NCBI RefSeq assembly: GCF_023700005.1
Contig: NZ_JAMLJK010000001.1
Span: 2,115,513-2,179,512 of the forward strand
Direction of reading: 5' to 3'
Length of the DNA stretch: 64,000 nucleotides
Source: Larsenimonas rhizosphaerae
GTDB lineage: Bacteria > Pseudomonadota > Gammaproteobacteria > Pseudomonadales > Halomonadaceae
Below the pieces are notes generated by a model. That model had not been told where the DNA came from, did no database searches, and worked only from the letters and a program-made list of their open reading frames with translations. The position numbers were made by a program, and so were the translations under genes. Below, in pieces: positions 19,770 through 28,852 of the stretch (within the stretch, counting starts at the first letter, position 1; every line of letters starts with the position of its first letter).

Positions 19770-20439
19770 TGCGCTTCAGTGTATCGATCACGCTGTCGTA
19801 ACCGTGGGGGTCTTCATCACGACGATGCTTGAAGATGGCAGAACCGGCCACGAAGGTATCCGCTCCGGCCGCCGCGATATCGGCAATGTTGTCGGCCTTG
19901 ACGCCACCATCAACCTCAAGCCAGATATCACGGCCACTTTCATCGATGCGTCGGCGGGCATCGCGAATCTTGTCCAGTGTCCCCGGTATGAAGGACTGGC
20001 CACCAAAGCCTGGATTGACACTCATCAGCAGCACCATATCAACCTTGTCCATCACGTAATCCAGCCAGTGCAAGGGAGTGGCCGGATTGAACACCAGACC
20101 CGCTTTGGCACCACCATCACGAATCAGTTGCAGGGAACGGTCGATGTGCTCACTGGCCTCGGGGTGGAAGGTAATCATGTTGGCACCCGCATCCAGAAAA
20201 TCACCGATCAAGCGGTCAACCGGTGACACCATCAAATGCACGTCGATGAAGGCATCGATTCCGTAATGACGCAATGCATGACAAATGGGAGCGCCAAAAC
20301 TCAGGTTCGGAACATAGTGATTATCCATCACATCGAAGTGGATCATGTCGGCCCCACTGGCCAGCACATCCTCGACATCCTGGCCAAGCCGCGCAAAATC
20401 GGCGGACAGAATGGATGGCGCGATACGGCATGCAGACAC
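19753..20439 (-). CDS. rpe: Ribulose-phosphate 3-epimerase
   Basis: Rpe interconverts ribulose 5-phosphate and xylulose 5-phosphate in the pentose phosphate pathway. It has 228 residues. The TIM-barrel metal and catalytic motifs are present in order: [49 protein letters not shown] and [17 protein letters not shown] lies just upstream of the ATG. It is expressed with yhbQ and not with gph-trpE as in Pseudomonas. Confidence 0.95.
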   Translation of the reverse strand: MSACRIAPSILSADFARLGQDVEDVLASGADMIHFDVMDNHYVPNLSFGAPICHALRHYGIDAFIDVHLMVSPVDRLIGDFLDAGANMITFHPEASEHIDRSLQLIRDGGAKAGLVFNPATPLHWLDYVMDKVDMVLLMSVNPGFGGQSFIPGTLDKIRDARRRIDESGRDIWLEVDGGVKADNIADIAAAGADTFVAGSAIFKHRRDEDPHGYDSVIDTLKRNARRN

Positions 20440-20478
20440 AGGCGTCTCCTTGCGGGTTCAAAAACGAAGATATCCAGT

Positions 20479-20504
20479 ATAACAAAGCCGCCCCGAAGGA
20501 CGGC
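20479..20504 (-). terminator. Rho-independent terminator upstream of rpe
   Basis: On the minus strand GCCGTCC-TTCG-GGGCGGC is followed by TTTGTTAT. It closes the small gene at 20551-20745 and separates it from rpe. Confidence 0.75.
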
Positions 20505-20550
20505 AATGCAATAAAACGCAGATCACTGCAGGGCAGCGGGCACTTCGTGC

Positions 20551-20745
20551 CTATTGCTCTTCGCTTTCGTAGCGACGCTTGGCATCAAGTGCTTCGGCTT
20601 CACTTTCATGTTCACTCAATAAAAGCCCTTCTTCGGGTACCACCCCGCGCAACTCATACATGTAGACCGCTTCGCCTTCCGGCGTTTCACCGCGCTGGTC
20701 CCTGACAATTTCGGCCTTGCGAGGCCATGGTGCTTGATCCGGCAT
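20551..20745 (-). CDS. Small conserved-looking hypothetical protein
   Basis: From ATG 20745 this encodes 64 residues starting MPDQAPWPRKAEIVRDQRG. It is acidic and charged, with VYMYELRGVVPEEG in the middle and a Glu-rich helical tail (SEHESEAEALDAKRRYESEE). I do not recognise a family. GGACGAG lies upstream of the ATG; a longer form beginning at 20805 would add 20 residues. It is a single gene with its own terminator. It has no signal peptide or membrane segment, so it is presumably cytoplasmic. Confidence 0.6.
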   Translation of the reverse strand: MPDQAPWPRKAEIVRDQRGETPEGEAVYMYELRGVVPEEGLLLSEHESEAEALDAKRRYESEEQ

Positions 20746-20899
20746 GTTTCTCGTCCTTGAAAGGGGAAGTACACCTTCGACTATAGCTGGTTTTGAGCCG
20801 GGCAAGGCCCCCCGGTGATACGAAAGTGCTACTCTGAAAATTCACCCTCGGCCCCCGGGTACGCGGGATTTCAATAACAGGACGTCAAGGAACCTGCTC

Positions 20900-22642
20900 A
20901 TGCCAACATGGCTATCCACTTACGGCGTGCACACTGCGGCAATGGCCCTGGCATGCACATTATCCTTTCCGGCCACGGCAGCTCAGGACGATTCAGCCCC
21001 TATCATCGAAGGTGAGCGTTTTCATCCTGCTGAAGGTACTCATGGCATGGTTGCGACCAGCCATTATCTGGCCAGCCGTATCGGGCGGGATGTACTGGAC
21101 AATGGTGGCAACGCGGTCGATGCCGCCGTGACAGCCGGCTTTGCTCTGGCGGTCACTCAGCCACGCTCCGGAAATATTGGTGGCGGCGGGTTCATGCTGA
21201 TATCGGATGAAAAAAGCGGCCGGGTCATCGCCATCGACTACCGTGAAAAGGCACCTGGCGGTGCGTATCGCACCATGTTTCAGGATGAAGACGGCAATGT
21301 AGTGCAGGAGCGTTCCCGCTTCTCGGCCAATGCTTCCGGCGTACCTGGCACCGTGGCAGGCCTTGCAATGGCACTGGATACCTACGGCACGCTCACCCTG
21401 GCGCAGGCCCTCGCCCCGGCCATTGCCTTGGCCGAGGATGGCTTCATTGTGCCCGAGCGATTCGAAAAGGGAGTAACCGATGCGCGTGAGCGCCTCGAGA
21501 AATGGCCGTCCAGCCGCAAGGTGTTTTTCAAACCGGATGGAAGTACCTATCAGGCCGGCGAACGCTTCAAACAGCCAGAACTGGCCGCCACGCTGAAACG
21601 CATTGCCGCCCATGGGCCACAGGAATTTTATACCGGCAAAACGGCACAGTTGATCATTGATCAGATCAAACGCCACGGCGGTATCATGACACTGAAGGAC
21701 CTGGCTGCCTATCAGCCGGCACTCCGGGAGCCGGCGCACGGTACCTATCGTGGATACGACATTTATTCAATGTCGCCCCCCTCTTCCGGGGGCGTGCATA
21801 TCGTCGAAATCCTCAACATGCTGGAAGGGGATGACATTCACGCGCTGGGCCCCAATTCCGCCGCAACGATCCACTTGATGAGCGAAGCCATGAAACGGGC
21901 CTACGCTGACAGGTCTCAGTACCTGGGGGACAGCGACTTTGTCGATGTGCCGGTGGCTGCCCTGACATCAAAAGCCTATGCAAGCGCCCTTCGCAAGACC
22001 TTCAACATGGATCATGCCACCCCCTCCAGCGACATTGGCCCGGGGCCTGTCAGCCGTTATGAATCCAATGAAACCACGCATTTTTCCGTGGCTGATGACC
22101 AGGGGCTGGCCGTCTCAAACACCTATACCCTCAACTTCAGCTATGGATCCGGCATGGTCGTTGATGGCGCAGGGTTTCTGCTCAACAATGAAATGGATGA
22201 CTTTTCATCAAAACCAGGCGTACCGAACGCCTATGGCCTGATCGGCGGCGAAGCCAATGCCATCGCCCCGAACAAGCGGATGCTGTCATCCATGTCTCCC
22301 ACCATCGTCAAGCATGAAGGCAACAACTTCCTGATTACAGGCAGTCCGGGCGGTTCACGTATCATTACCACCACGCTGCAGGTGATCATGAATGTCATTG
22401 ATCATGGCATGAATATTCAATCCGCCGTCAGCGCTCCACGTATTCACGATCAGTGGCTGCCGGAGGAGCTTCGCATCGAAGCCGGCATCAGCCCGGATAC
22501 GATCCGACTGCTCGAACAGATGGGTCACACGGTCAAGGTGAAACCCGCCATGGGGGCGAGTCAGTCGATTGTCATCGACAATGACCATTTTTACGGAGGT
22601 GCCGATCCCCGCCGGGAAACGTCCTCGGCGCTCGGGCTTTAG
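20900..22642 (+). CDS. ggt: Gamma-glutamyltranspeptidase
   Basis: Ggt is a periplasmic N-terminal-nucleophile enzyme that cleaves or transfers gamma-glutamyl groups from glutathione and other gamma-glutamyl compounds. The precursor has 580 residues. A signal peptide ending near FPATAA at about residue 28 directs export. Self-cleavage is expected before Thr392 in NETTHFSV, which then is the catalytic nucleophile of the small subunit. The substrate-binding MLSSMSPTIV and the GSPGGSRI loop follow. AAGGA precedes the ATG. It stands alone and converges on ansA. Confidence 0.95.
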   Translation: MPTWLSTYGVHTAAMALACTLSFPATAAQDDSAPIIEGERFHPAEGTHGMVATSHYLASRIGRDVLDNGGNAVDAAVTAGFALAVTQPRSGNIGGGGFMLISDEKSGRVIAIDYREKAPGGAYRTMFQDEDGNVVQERSRFSANASGVPGTVAGLAMALDTYGTLTLAQALAPAIALAEDGFIVPERFEKGVTDARERLEKWPSSRKVFFKPDGSTYQAGERFKQPELAATLKRIAAHGPQEFYTGKTAQLIIDQIKRHGGIMTLKDLAAYQPALREPAHGTYRGYDIYSMSPPSSGGVHIVEILNMLEGDDIHALGPNSAATIHLMSEAMKRAYADRSQYLGDSDFVDVPVAALTSKAYASALRKTFNMDHATPSSDIGPGPVSRYESNETTHFSVADDQGLAVSNTYTLNFSYGSGMVVDGAGFLLNNEMDDFSSKPGVPNAYGLIGGEANAIAPNKRMLSSMSPTIVKHEGNNFLITGSPGGSRIITTTLQVIMNVIDHGMNIQSAVSAPRIHDQWLPEELRIEAGISPDTIRLLEQMGHTVKVKPAMGASQSIVIDNDHFYGGADPRRETSSALGL

Positions 22643-22668
22643 GCCGGAAAGAAAACAGGCCCGTGGCA

Positions 22669-22686
22669 CGGGGCCCCAAGGCCCCG
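22669..22686. terminator. Hairpin between converging ggt and ansA
   Basis: CGGGGCC (22669-22675) pairs with GGCCCCG (22680-22686) around CCAA. There is no T-run. It ends just before the ansA stop and could serve both strands. Confidence 0.45.
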
Positions 22687-22691
22687 CGCCA

Positions 22692-23678
22692 TCACGCAGG
22701 TGACAGCTCGCCACACAGGTTTGTCTCCATCAACTGACGACGACGGGTCTCGTCAAGGGAAGACTGGTGAAGCAGGAAGTGAAGCTTTGCCAACGCCGTC
22801 TCGCGGGTCATGTCACCACCGGAGATCACGCCGGCAGCTCTCAGCTGCTGACCGGCTTCATAAATATCCAGCATGATTCCGCCTTCCAGACACTGACTGA
22901 CCGCCACCAGCAATATACCCGCCTGACGGGCACGTTCGAGTGCGGCCATGAACGCGGGGTCGTCCCCGGGGCCCGTGCCGCTGCCAAAACACTCCAGCAC
23001 CACTCCCCCATAGCGGCCACTATCAATCAGTGCCGTCAGGATACTGGCGTCAAATCCCGGGTAAAGCGGCACGATACCCACTTGTTGCGCCTTGTCGGGC
23101 ATATCGAAGTTGAAGCGATCTGCCGGCGCAGTGGCGGGCCCACTGTCACCCGCCACTGCCTGGAAGGCATGACGGCCATGGCTACGCACCTTGCGGGTGC
23201 GCGTGGCGGGCAGCAGCGTCCCATGGAAGTAAAGCCCCACGCCAGGGGCAGCATCGGCAATCGCCTTCAGGCTACCGAAGAAGTTCTCCCAGGCATCACT
23301 GTCTGGTGCCCCAGCAGGCAACATGGCCCCGGTAATGATGACCGGCACGCTCACATCCATCAGCCAGAAGCGAAGTGCTGCTGCCGAAAAGGCCAGCGTA
23401 TCGGTACCGTGAAGAATCACGACCCCGGAAGCGCCTTTTTCCACGGCCTCTCTGGTTGCCCTGGCAATACTGATCCACTGCAACGGTGTCATGTTGGCGC
23501 TGTCGATCAAGGGCGAAAGCGAAGTGAACTCCCACTCTGGCACCTCCTTCAGCGCTGGCGATTGCTGCTGGACATCCCGGGCCAGCAAATCAAGCCCGGC
23601 GGCCGGGGCCAATCCTCGCGGACCGAGCTGCATGCCGATGGTGCCGCCGGTATACAGCACATGAACGGGCTGGGTCAT
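22692..23678 (-). CDS. ansA: Type I L-asparaginase
   Basis: This enzyme hydrolyses asparagine to aspartate and ammonia. It has 328 residues (E. coli AnsA, 338) and no signal peptide, so it is the cytoplasmic type I form. The first catalytic threonine lies in VLYTGGTIGM and the second Thr-Asp pair in LHGTDTLAFSAAALRFWL; VIITGAMLPAGAPDSDA is also family-typical. It follows aspA by 13 bases. Together they take asparagine through aspartate to fumarate plus two ammonia. Confidence 0.9.
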   Translation of the reverse strand: MTQPVHVLYTGGTIGMQLGPRGLAPAAGLDLLARDVQQQSPALKEVPEWEFTSLSPLIDSANMTPLQWISIARATREAVEKGASGVVILHGTDTLAFSAAALRFWLMDVSVPVIITGAMLPAGAPDSDAWENFFGSLKAIADAAPGVGLYFHGTLLPATRTRKVRSHGRHAFQAVAGDSGPATAPADRFNFDMPDKAQQVGIVPLYPGFDASILTALIDSGRYGGVVLECFGSGTGPGDDPAFMAALERARQAGILLVAVSQCLEGGIMLDIYEAGQQLRAAGVISGGDMTRETALAKLHFLLHQSSLDETRRRQLMETNLCGELSPA

Positions 23679-23691
23679 GATATCTCCGATG

Positions 23692-25110
23692 TCAGCTTCT
23701 CAGCGGTTTCAACCGCGGGGCAATCATGTTGGCAGGACGCAGGATGTCGGTCAGGGTATCGTCATCCAGCAGTTTTTCCTCTCGAACCAGTTCCAGTACG
23801 CCACGGCCGCTGGTCAGAGCTTCGCGGGCAATGCGCGTGGCGTTGTCATAGCCGATCCAGGGATTCAGGGCGGTAATCAGCCCGATCGAGTTTTCGACCA
23901 GTTCCAGGCAGCGCTCTTCATTGGCGGTGATGCCTTTGATGCAGTGCTCTTCCAGCATGGTCATGGCACGCGTCAGCAGACGTACGGAGTCAAAGGTCCG
24001 GTAGGCAATCAGCGGCTCCATGACGTTAAGCTGCAACTGGCCTCCTTCGGCTGCCATGGTCACGGCCAGATCATTGCCGATGATATCAAAGGCTACCTGA
24101 TTGACAGCTTCGGGAATGACTGGATTCACCTTGCCCGGCATGATGGAACTGCCCGGCTGTCGTGGTGGAAGATTGATTTCGTTGAAGCCGGTACGTGGCC
24201 CGCTGGACAGCAGCCGAAGGTCATTACAGATCTTGGAGAGCTTGACCGCCAGCCGCTTGAGCATGCCGGAGATCAGTACAAAGGCGCCCATGTCGGAAGT
24301 GGCCTCGACAAGATCAAGCGCCGGACGCAGCGGCATGCCGCTGATTTCCGCAAGCCGGGCAACGGCAATGCGCTGATACTCGGGATCGGAATTGATACCG
24401 GTACCAATTGCGGTGCCGCCAAGATTGACCTCGACCAGCAGTTCCGGGGCCATGCGATTCAGGTGCTGAAGGTCTTCCTTCAGGGTATTGGCAAACGCAT
24501 GAAATTCCTGGCCCAGTGTCATGGGCACCGCATCCTGCAGCTGGGTCCGCCCCATCTTGAGCACATGGGAGAACTCATTGCCCTTGTCAGTGAGGGCACC
24601 AGCCAGGTTATCAAGGCTGTCCAGCAGGTAGTGATGTCCCAGCAGCAGCCCCACGCGAATGGCCGTAGGATAGGCGTCGTTGGTCGACTGGGCCATATTG
24701 ACGTCATTGTTGGGGTGCAGGTAGTGGTATTCACCGCGAGCGTGCCCCATCAGTTCCAGACCGATATTGGCGATGACCTCATTGGCGTTCATGTTGGTCG
24801 ACGTACCGGCGCCGCCCTGAATCATGTCCACTACAAACTGATCATGAAACTCGCCATCAATGACCTTGCGGCAGGCGCCGGTAATGGCCTGATGCTTTTC
24901 ATCGTTCAGGTAGCCCAGCTGATGGTTGGCATCGGCGGCGGCCTGCTTGACCATGGCCAGTGCGATCACGAATTTTGGATAATGTGACAGGGGCACGCCG
25001 GTCAGGCGAAAATTATCTACCGCCCGCAGTGTCTGTATACCGTAATAGGCATCCCCGGGAACCTCCAGACTGCCCAGTAGATCCTTCTCGCAACGAAAGG
25101 CAACGCTCAT
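23692..25110 (-). CDS. aspA: Aspartate ammonia-lyase
   Basis: Aspartase converts L-aspartate to fumarate and ammonia, feeding the TCA cycle. It has 472 residues (E. coli, 478). The fumarase/aspartase superfamily signature GSSIMPGKVNPVIPE is intact, with the substrate contacts GGAGTSTNMNANEVIAN and VNLGGTAIGTG. Fumarase C is similar, but DAYYGIQTLRAVDNF at the N-terminus is characteristic of aspartase. It is transcribed before ansA. The 107 bases upstream hold no clear promoter. Confidence 0.94.
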   Translation of the reverse strand: MSVAFRCEKDLLGSLEVPGDAYYGIQTLRAVDNFRLTGVPLSHYPKFVIALAMVKQAAADANHQLGYLNDEKHQAITGACRKVIDGEFHDQFVVDMIQGGAGTSTNMNANEVIANIGLELMGHARGEYHYLHPNNDVNMAQSTNDAYPTAIRVGLLLGHHYLLDSLDNLAGALTDKGNEFSHVLKMGRTQLQDAVPMTLGQEFHAFANTLKEDLQHLNRMAPELLVEVNLGGTAIGTGINSDPEYQRIAVARLAEISGMPLRPALDLVEATSDMGAFVLISGMLKRLAVKLSKICNDLRLLSSGPRTGFNEINLPPRQPGSSIMPGKVNPVIPEAVNQVAFDIIGNDLAVTMAAEGGQLQLNVMEPLIAYRTFDSVRLLTRAMTMLEEHCIKGITANEERCLELVENSIGLITALNPWIGYDNATRIAREALTSGRGVLELVREEKLLDDDTLTDILRPANMIAPRLKPLRS

Positions 25111-25217
25111 GTCAGATAACCACTCGAATTCAGGGAAAACGCCACCTTACGGTGCCCCCCTTCATTCGTCTAATGCCGGTATGCTCTGGAGTATGTCGGT
25201 CGCGTATAGCGCTGTTG

Positions 25218-25877
25218 TCACCGCTGCACCCTGACCTCTTCTTCCAAGGGTCCCTTGCGGACCAGCATCCAGACCGATTCGCGCTCATCTTCCGCCGGTT
25301 CGAACTCCTCAAGCAGGGTACGCTCGAAGTTGCCGTCAAACAGAGCACCCACCTCTTCAGGCGTCACATGATAAGGCGGGCCTGAAAGCTGTGTTGCGGG
25401 TGGCTTTTCAAGGGTGATCAGCAGCCCGGCTGCACCGGGAGGCAACAGCTGGGCCAGATGAAAGGCATATCGCTGGCGCCTGGCCGGCGGCAGGGCAATC
25501 AGCGCCGCCCGATCATAGAATGCCCGTGCCACATCGCTGTGCCCGCGATGAAAATGAAAGAAGTCGCCACACAGCAACTCGATACAGCCCTGGCGCAGCC
25601 CCTTGAATCCGTCACGCTGAATGCGTTCGACGCCTTCGGCACTATCGGCAGTGAATTGCTCCAGCGCCTGATAGGCCAGCTCCACACCGGTCACCGGGTG
25701 ACCATGTCTTGCCAGCCAGCGCATATCCACGCTTTTACCGCACAGCGGAACCAGCACTCTGGTACGCGGAGGCAACGCCAGTGTTGCCCAGTGCTCCACA
25801 AGCCCGGGATGAGGGCGGGACTGGTTGAAACCGATCCGCCCGTTTTGCCACCTGGCCAGCCAGGCTTCATTCGCCAC
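25218..25877 (-). CDS. tpm: Thiopurine S-methyltransferase
   Basis: This is a SAM-dependent methyltransferase of the bacterial TPMT family, which methylates thiopurines and, in pseudomonads, selenium and tellurium compounds. It has 219 residues. The start MANEAWLARWQNGRIGFNQ is typical, the SAM-binding motif is RVLVPLCGKSVDMRWLA, and GVELAYQALEQF and YDRAALIALPPARRQRY follow. It lies upstream of aspA on the same strand with a 107-base gap and is probably a separate unit. Confidence 0.93.
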   Translation of the reverse strand: MANEAWLARWQNGRIGFNQSRPHPGLVEHWATLALPPRTRVLVPLCGKSVDMRWLARHGHPVTGVELAYQALEQFTADSAEGVERIQRDGFKGLRQGCIELLCGDFFHFHRGHSDVARAFYDRAALIALPPARRQRYAFHLAQLLPPGAAGLLITLEKPPATQLSGPPYHVTPEEVGALFDGNFERTLLEEFEPAEDERESVWMLVRKGPLEEEVRVQR

Positions 25878-25913
25878 CAGCGTTCTCCTTCACTCAATGC
25901 GCATTCATGGATG

Positions 25914-26531
25914 CTAGAACCAGCGGTCGCGCTTTTTGCGCCGTCTTGGCAGGTGTGGAACGATCAACCCCAGCAGCAGGCCGGCCCCTGCCACACTGCC
26001 GCCATATACAAAATAACGCATCAGCAGGTCGTCCTTTTCACTGTCAAGGCGAGCCTTGTAGGTCCGGGACTGCGATTGCGCCTGACTCAGCTGCTTGTTG
26101 AGGCTGGCGGTGTGCTGCTCAAGTTCGGCAATGCGCTGCTGACGGGCATTGAGCAGCTCCGTCGAGCCGGCCACCTTTTTTTCCCAGGTTTCATTGATGG
26201 ACGACAGGCGTGATTGCAGCTCATCGGCCCTGGCCTTGAGCGCAGGCACCTGCTCGGCCACGCTTTCCTGCTCCTGAAGATCGGCGCTCTTTATCCACAC
26301 CGTATCGCCGCCCTGGCTACGAATACGACTGTAGTCTCCATCGGTCGCCAGCAGCGTGACCCTGTCGCCGGATGCCACGGTACCCACGATCCGATACTCA
26401 TCCGTGGGCCCGCTGCGCACATAGGTTGATAAATGATCACTGACCCAGCGGGTCTGGTCGGCCTGAGCAACTCCTGCCACGGTGCAGGCCAGCGCACCGA
26501 TCACCAAGTATTTGATTCTGGACATATTCAC
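25914..26531 (-). CDS. SH3-domain, coiled-coil membrane protein (YgiM family)
   Basis: This is a bitopic envelope protein of the TIGR04211/YgiM family, of unsettled function. It has 205 residues. A signal peptide ends near VAGVAQA (about residue 24); a bacterial SH3 domain spans about 26-85 (YVRSGPTDEYRIVGTVASGD); a Gln/Glu-rich coiled coil spans about 90-165; one transmembrane helix lies at about 172-190, followed by the basic tail PRRRKKRDRWF. The SH3 domain would thus be periplasmic and the tail cytoplasmic. It precedes tpm by 36 bases on the same strand. Confidence 0.82.
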   Translation of the reverse strand: MNMSRIKYLVIGALACTVAGVAQADQTRWVSDHLSTYVRSGPTDEYRIVGTVASGDRVTLLATDGDYSRIRSQGGDTVWIKSADLQEQESVAEQVPALKARADELQSRLSSINETWEKKVAGSTELLNARQQRIAELEQHTASLNKQLSQAQSQSRTYKARLDSEKDDLLMRYFVYGGSVAGAGLLLGLIVPHLPRRRKKRDRWF

Positions 26532-26637
26532 ATCATCTTGTGGCTATGAGGATACTGCCATCCCATCGCGGCTCAGCATCCCGGTGAAACATCAGTGCGT
26601 TCCTGCGCTGTTATCAAACGCCCCAGGAACCGGCGTT

Positions 26638-26660
26638 TCATCCACACAATCTGTGGATAA
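26638..26660. repeat. Inverted repeat containing a consensus DnaA box
   Basis: TGTGGATAA (26652-26660) is the exact reverse complement of the DnaA box TTATCCACA. The opposite arm, TCATCCACA (26638-26646), differs at one position. The 7-base arms ATCCACA and TGTGGAT are separated by 5 bases. The repeat sits in the 232-base space between the YgiM-like and DUF1820 genes, a stretch in which I see no gene. Confidence 0.5.
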
Positions 26661-26763
26661 CATTTTGGACAACAGCCAACCCTGCATCGGCGGAGGGCCG
26701 AATGACCTGCCGCGAGCACAGATTGATCAATTTTTAACCAAACTGACATCAAAACGTCATTTA

Positions 26764-27090
26764 TCAGTCTTCCCTCCCTCCCCAGTGAGGAGGCGTTGGA
26801 AAGGGAGACACATTTCCTGTTGCCTTGACGGCTCGCGCCTCGCCCTCGCGCTCTACTTCGTCAATGCGGACAACCATGTTCAAGGGAATATAACTGCGTT
26901 GCACGCCTTCGAAGGCCTTGCGCAGCTTCTCGACGGCCGGGTCGACCACCACCGAGGATGCTTCCCCGAACACGATGCCTTCAACTTCCAGAAAGCCCCA
27001 TAGCTCGCTTTGATAAATTTCGCGGGCATACAGCTCCCAGACTTCACCCTGCTGATGAAAAATCACCCGATACATTGCTTTGACTGGCAT
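26764..27090 (-). CDS. DUF1820 family protein
   Basis: This is a 108-residue protein of unknown function conserved in Pseudomonas and relatives. The family pattern YRVIFHQQGEVWELYARE, SELWGFLEVEGIVFGE and VVVDPAVEKLRKAFEGV is clear, ending in RIDEVEREGEARA and VSPFPTPP. ATG 27090 is preceded by GGAGGAAG and gives the family's usual few residues before YRVIF. It is divergent from miaB across a 294-base spacer. Confidence 0.82.
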   Translation of the reverse strand: MPVKAMYRVIFHQQGEVWELYAREIYQSELWGFLEVEGIVFGEASSVVVDPAVEKLRKAFEGVQRSYIPLNMVVRIDEVEREGEARAVKATGNVSPFPTPPHWGGRED

Positions 27091-27179
27091 GCGAGCCTGC
27101 TTCCTCCACGAAAAAAATCCGGGTTAATGATACAATTTTGCGAGTCTACCACAGAGCCCTGGCCCTGCACCTGCCCCAC

Positions 27180-27208
27180 TGGTCGAGCGCACTCACGCGC
27201 CGTATAAT
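27180..27208 (+). promoter_or_regulatory. Possible miaB promoter in a 294-base gene-free stretch
   Basis: A perfect -10 hexamer TATAAT (27203-27208) has only a poor -35 (TGGTCG, 27180-27185) at 17 bases. If real, it gives miaB a leader of about 170 bases. The rest of 27091-27384 shows no reading frame I can support and no strong hairpin. Confidence 0.3.
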
Positions 27209-27384
27209 GCTGCCCAAACGACCAGAACGCATCATCATGGCCGCATCGGCCCGCTCACACCCGACCGTGCACTGCCCACCTCTCTGCCACCGCGCGGATG
27301 TTGACATCACCGCAGCGATGCTTCGACGTTACTGGTTCATCACTCATGACAGGCCCTGGTGCCTGCGATAAAACGGCTTTTGAC

Positions 27385-28728
27385 ATGACGAAGAAACTCT
27401 TCATCAAGACCCACGGCTGCCAGATGAACGAGTACGACTCTGCCCGTATGGCAGATCTGCTCGGTGAATCGCACCAGATGGAACTGACCCACGATGAAAA
27501 CGAAGCCGACGTGGTGCTGCTTAACACCTGCTCGATTCGTGAAAAGGCACAGGACAAGGTATTTCATCAGCTGGGCCGGTGGAAAAAGCTCAAGGCCAAA
27601 AACCCTGACCTGGTAATTGGCGTAGGCGGCTGTGTCGCCAGCCAGGAAGGCAGCAACATTCAACAGCGCGCCCCTCATGTCGACATGGTGTTCGGTCCGC
27701 AAACGCTGCACCGTATCCCCGACATGCTCAATAGCCAGGAAGGCAAGCGCATCTCGGTCGTTGACGTGACCTTCCCCGAGATTGAAAAGTTCGATCACCT
27801 GCCCAAACCCAGTTCCGATGGGGCCACGGCCTTTCTATCCATCATGGAGGGCTGTTCAAAATACTGCAGTTTCTGCGTGGTGCCCTATACCCGGGGCGAG
27901 GAAATCTCGCGGCCGTTTGAAAGTGTCATGAAGGATGTCATTCATCTGGCAGACCAGGGTGTACGTGAAATCAACCTGCTGGGGCAAAATGTCAACGCCT
28001 ATCGCGGGCTGAACCAGCAGGACGAGGAAATCGACCTGGCCGAGCTGATAGCCTGTGTGGCTGCGGTCGAGGGAATTGACCGCATTCGCTTTACCACCTC
28101 ACATCCGGTCGAATTTTCCGACAGCCTGATCGAGGCCTATGGCGAGATTCCTGAACTGGTCAGCCACCTTCACCTGCCGGTGCAATCCGGGGCCGACCCG
28201 ATTCTGAAAGCCATGAAGCGCGGCCACACCCGTGAGGAATACATTGCCAAGATGGAACGTATTCGTGCCCTGCGCCCGGACATCAGCTTTTCGTCGGATT
28301 TCATCATCGGTTTTCCCGGTGAAACCGAGCAGGACTTTCAGGACACCATGGCACTGATCGAACAGATCGGATTCGACATGTCCTTCAGCTTTGTGTACTC
28401 GAAACGACCCGGCACACCCGCATCGGACCTCGAGGACACGACCCCTGAAGACGTGAAGAAGCAGCGTCTGGCGCTGCTTCAGGCACGGATCAACGAGCAA
28501 TCCATGCAGATCTCACGCCGAATGGTCGGCAGGGTCGAACGCATTCTGGTCACCGGATTTTCGCCCAAGGACCCGAGTGAGCTGTCAGGACGCACCGAGA
28601 ACAATCGAGTCGTCAACTTCAAGGCTGCCAACCCGATCGACATGATCGGCTACTTTGTGGATGTCACCATCACCACGGCCTATCCCAACTCCCTGCGTGG
28701 CGAGCTGGTTTCCGAGCAGCGCTACTGA
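27385..28728 (+). CDS. miaB: tRNA methylthiotransferase MiaB
   Basis: MiaB is a radical-SAM enzyme that adds the methylthio group to i6A37 in tRNAs reading UNN codons. From ATG 27385 it has 447 residues and begins [19 protein letters not shown], almost as in E. coli. The auxiliary cluster cysteines are Cys12, Cys49 and Cys83; the radical-SAM cluster is Cys157, Cys161 and Cys164 in [12 protein letters not shown]-terminal TRAM domain binds tRNA. A 29-codon upstream extension is not family-like. No Shine-Dalgarno sequence is obvious. It heads the miaB-ybeZ-ybeY-ybeX-lnt group. Confidence 0.95.
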   Translation: MTKKLFIKTHGCQMNEYDSARMADLLGESHQMELTHDENEADVVLLNTCSIREKAQDKVFHQLGRWKKLKAKNPDLVIGVGGCVASQEGSNIQQRAPHVDMVFGPQTLHRIPDMLNSQEGKRISVVDVTFPEIEKFDHLPKPSSDGATAFLSIMEGCSKYCSFCVVPYTRGEEISRPFESVMKDVIHLADQGVREINLLGQNVNAYRGLNQQDEEIDLAELIACVAAVEGIDRIRFTTSHPVEFSDSLIEAYGEIPELVSHLHLPVQSGADPILKAMKRGHTREEYIAKMERIRALRPDISFSSDFIIGFPGETEQDFQDTMALIEQIGFDMSFSFVYSKRPGTPASDLEDTTPEDVKKQRLALLQARINEQSMQISRRMVGRVERILVTGFSPKDPSELSGRTENNRVVNFKAANPIDMIGYFVDVTITTAYPNSLRGELVSEQRY

Positions 28729-28852
28729 TTCGATCCCGCATCTCACCGGTCAGGCCTGGAAACGGGCCTGACTCGCCCTGTGTTATTGCCCCCTGCTGCC
28801 TTCACACAGTAAGCTGCCCTTATACATCCAACAACCTGCATGGACATCCAAC

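Noticed and set aside
23677..24987. Long open frame on the plus strand (436 residues) across aspA
   Set aside because: It is antisense to a complete aspartase with all motifs; composition is Gln/His-rich as expected of a reverse shadow.
26638..26660. Replication origin
   Set aside because: Only two DnaA-like boxes are present, with no AT-rich unwinding region and no dnaA, gidA or parAB genes nearby.
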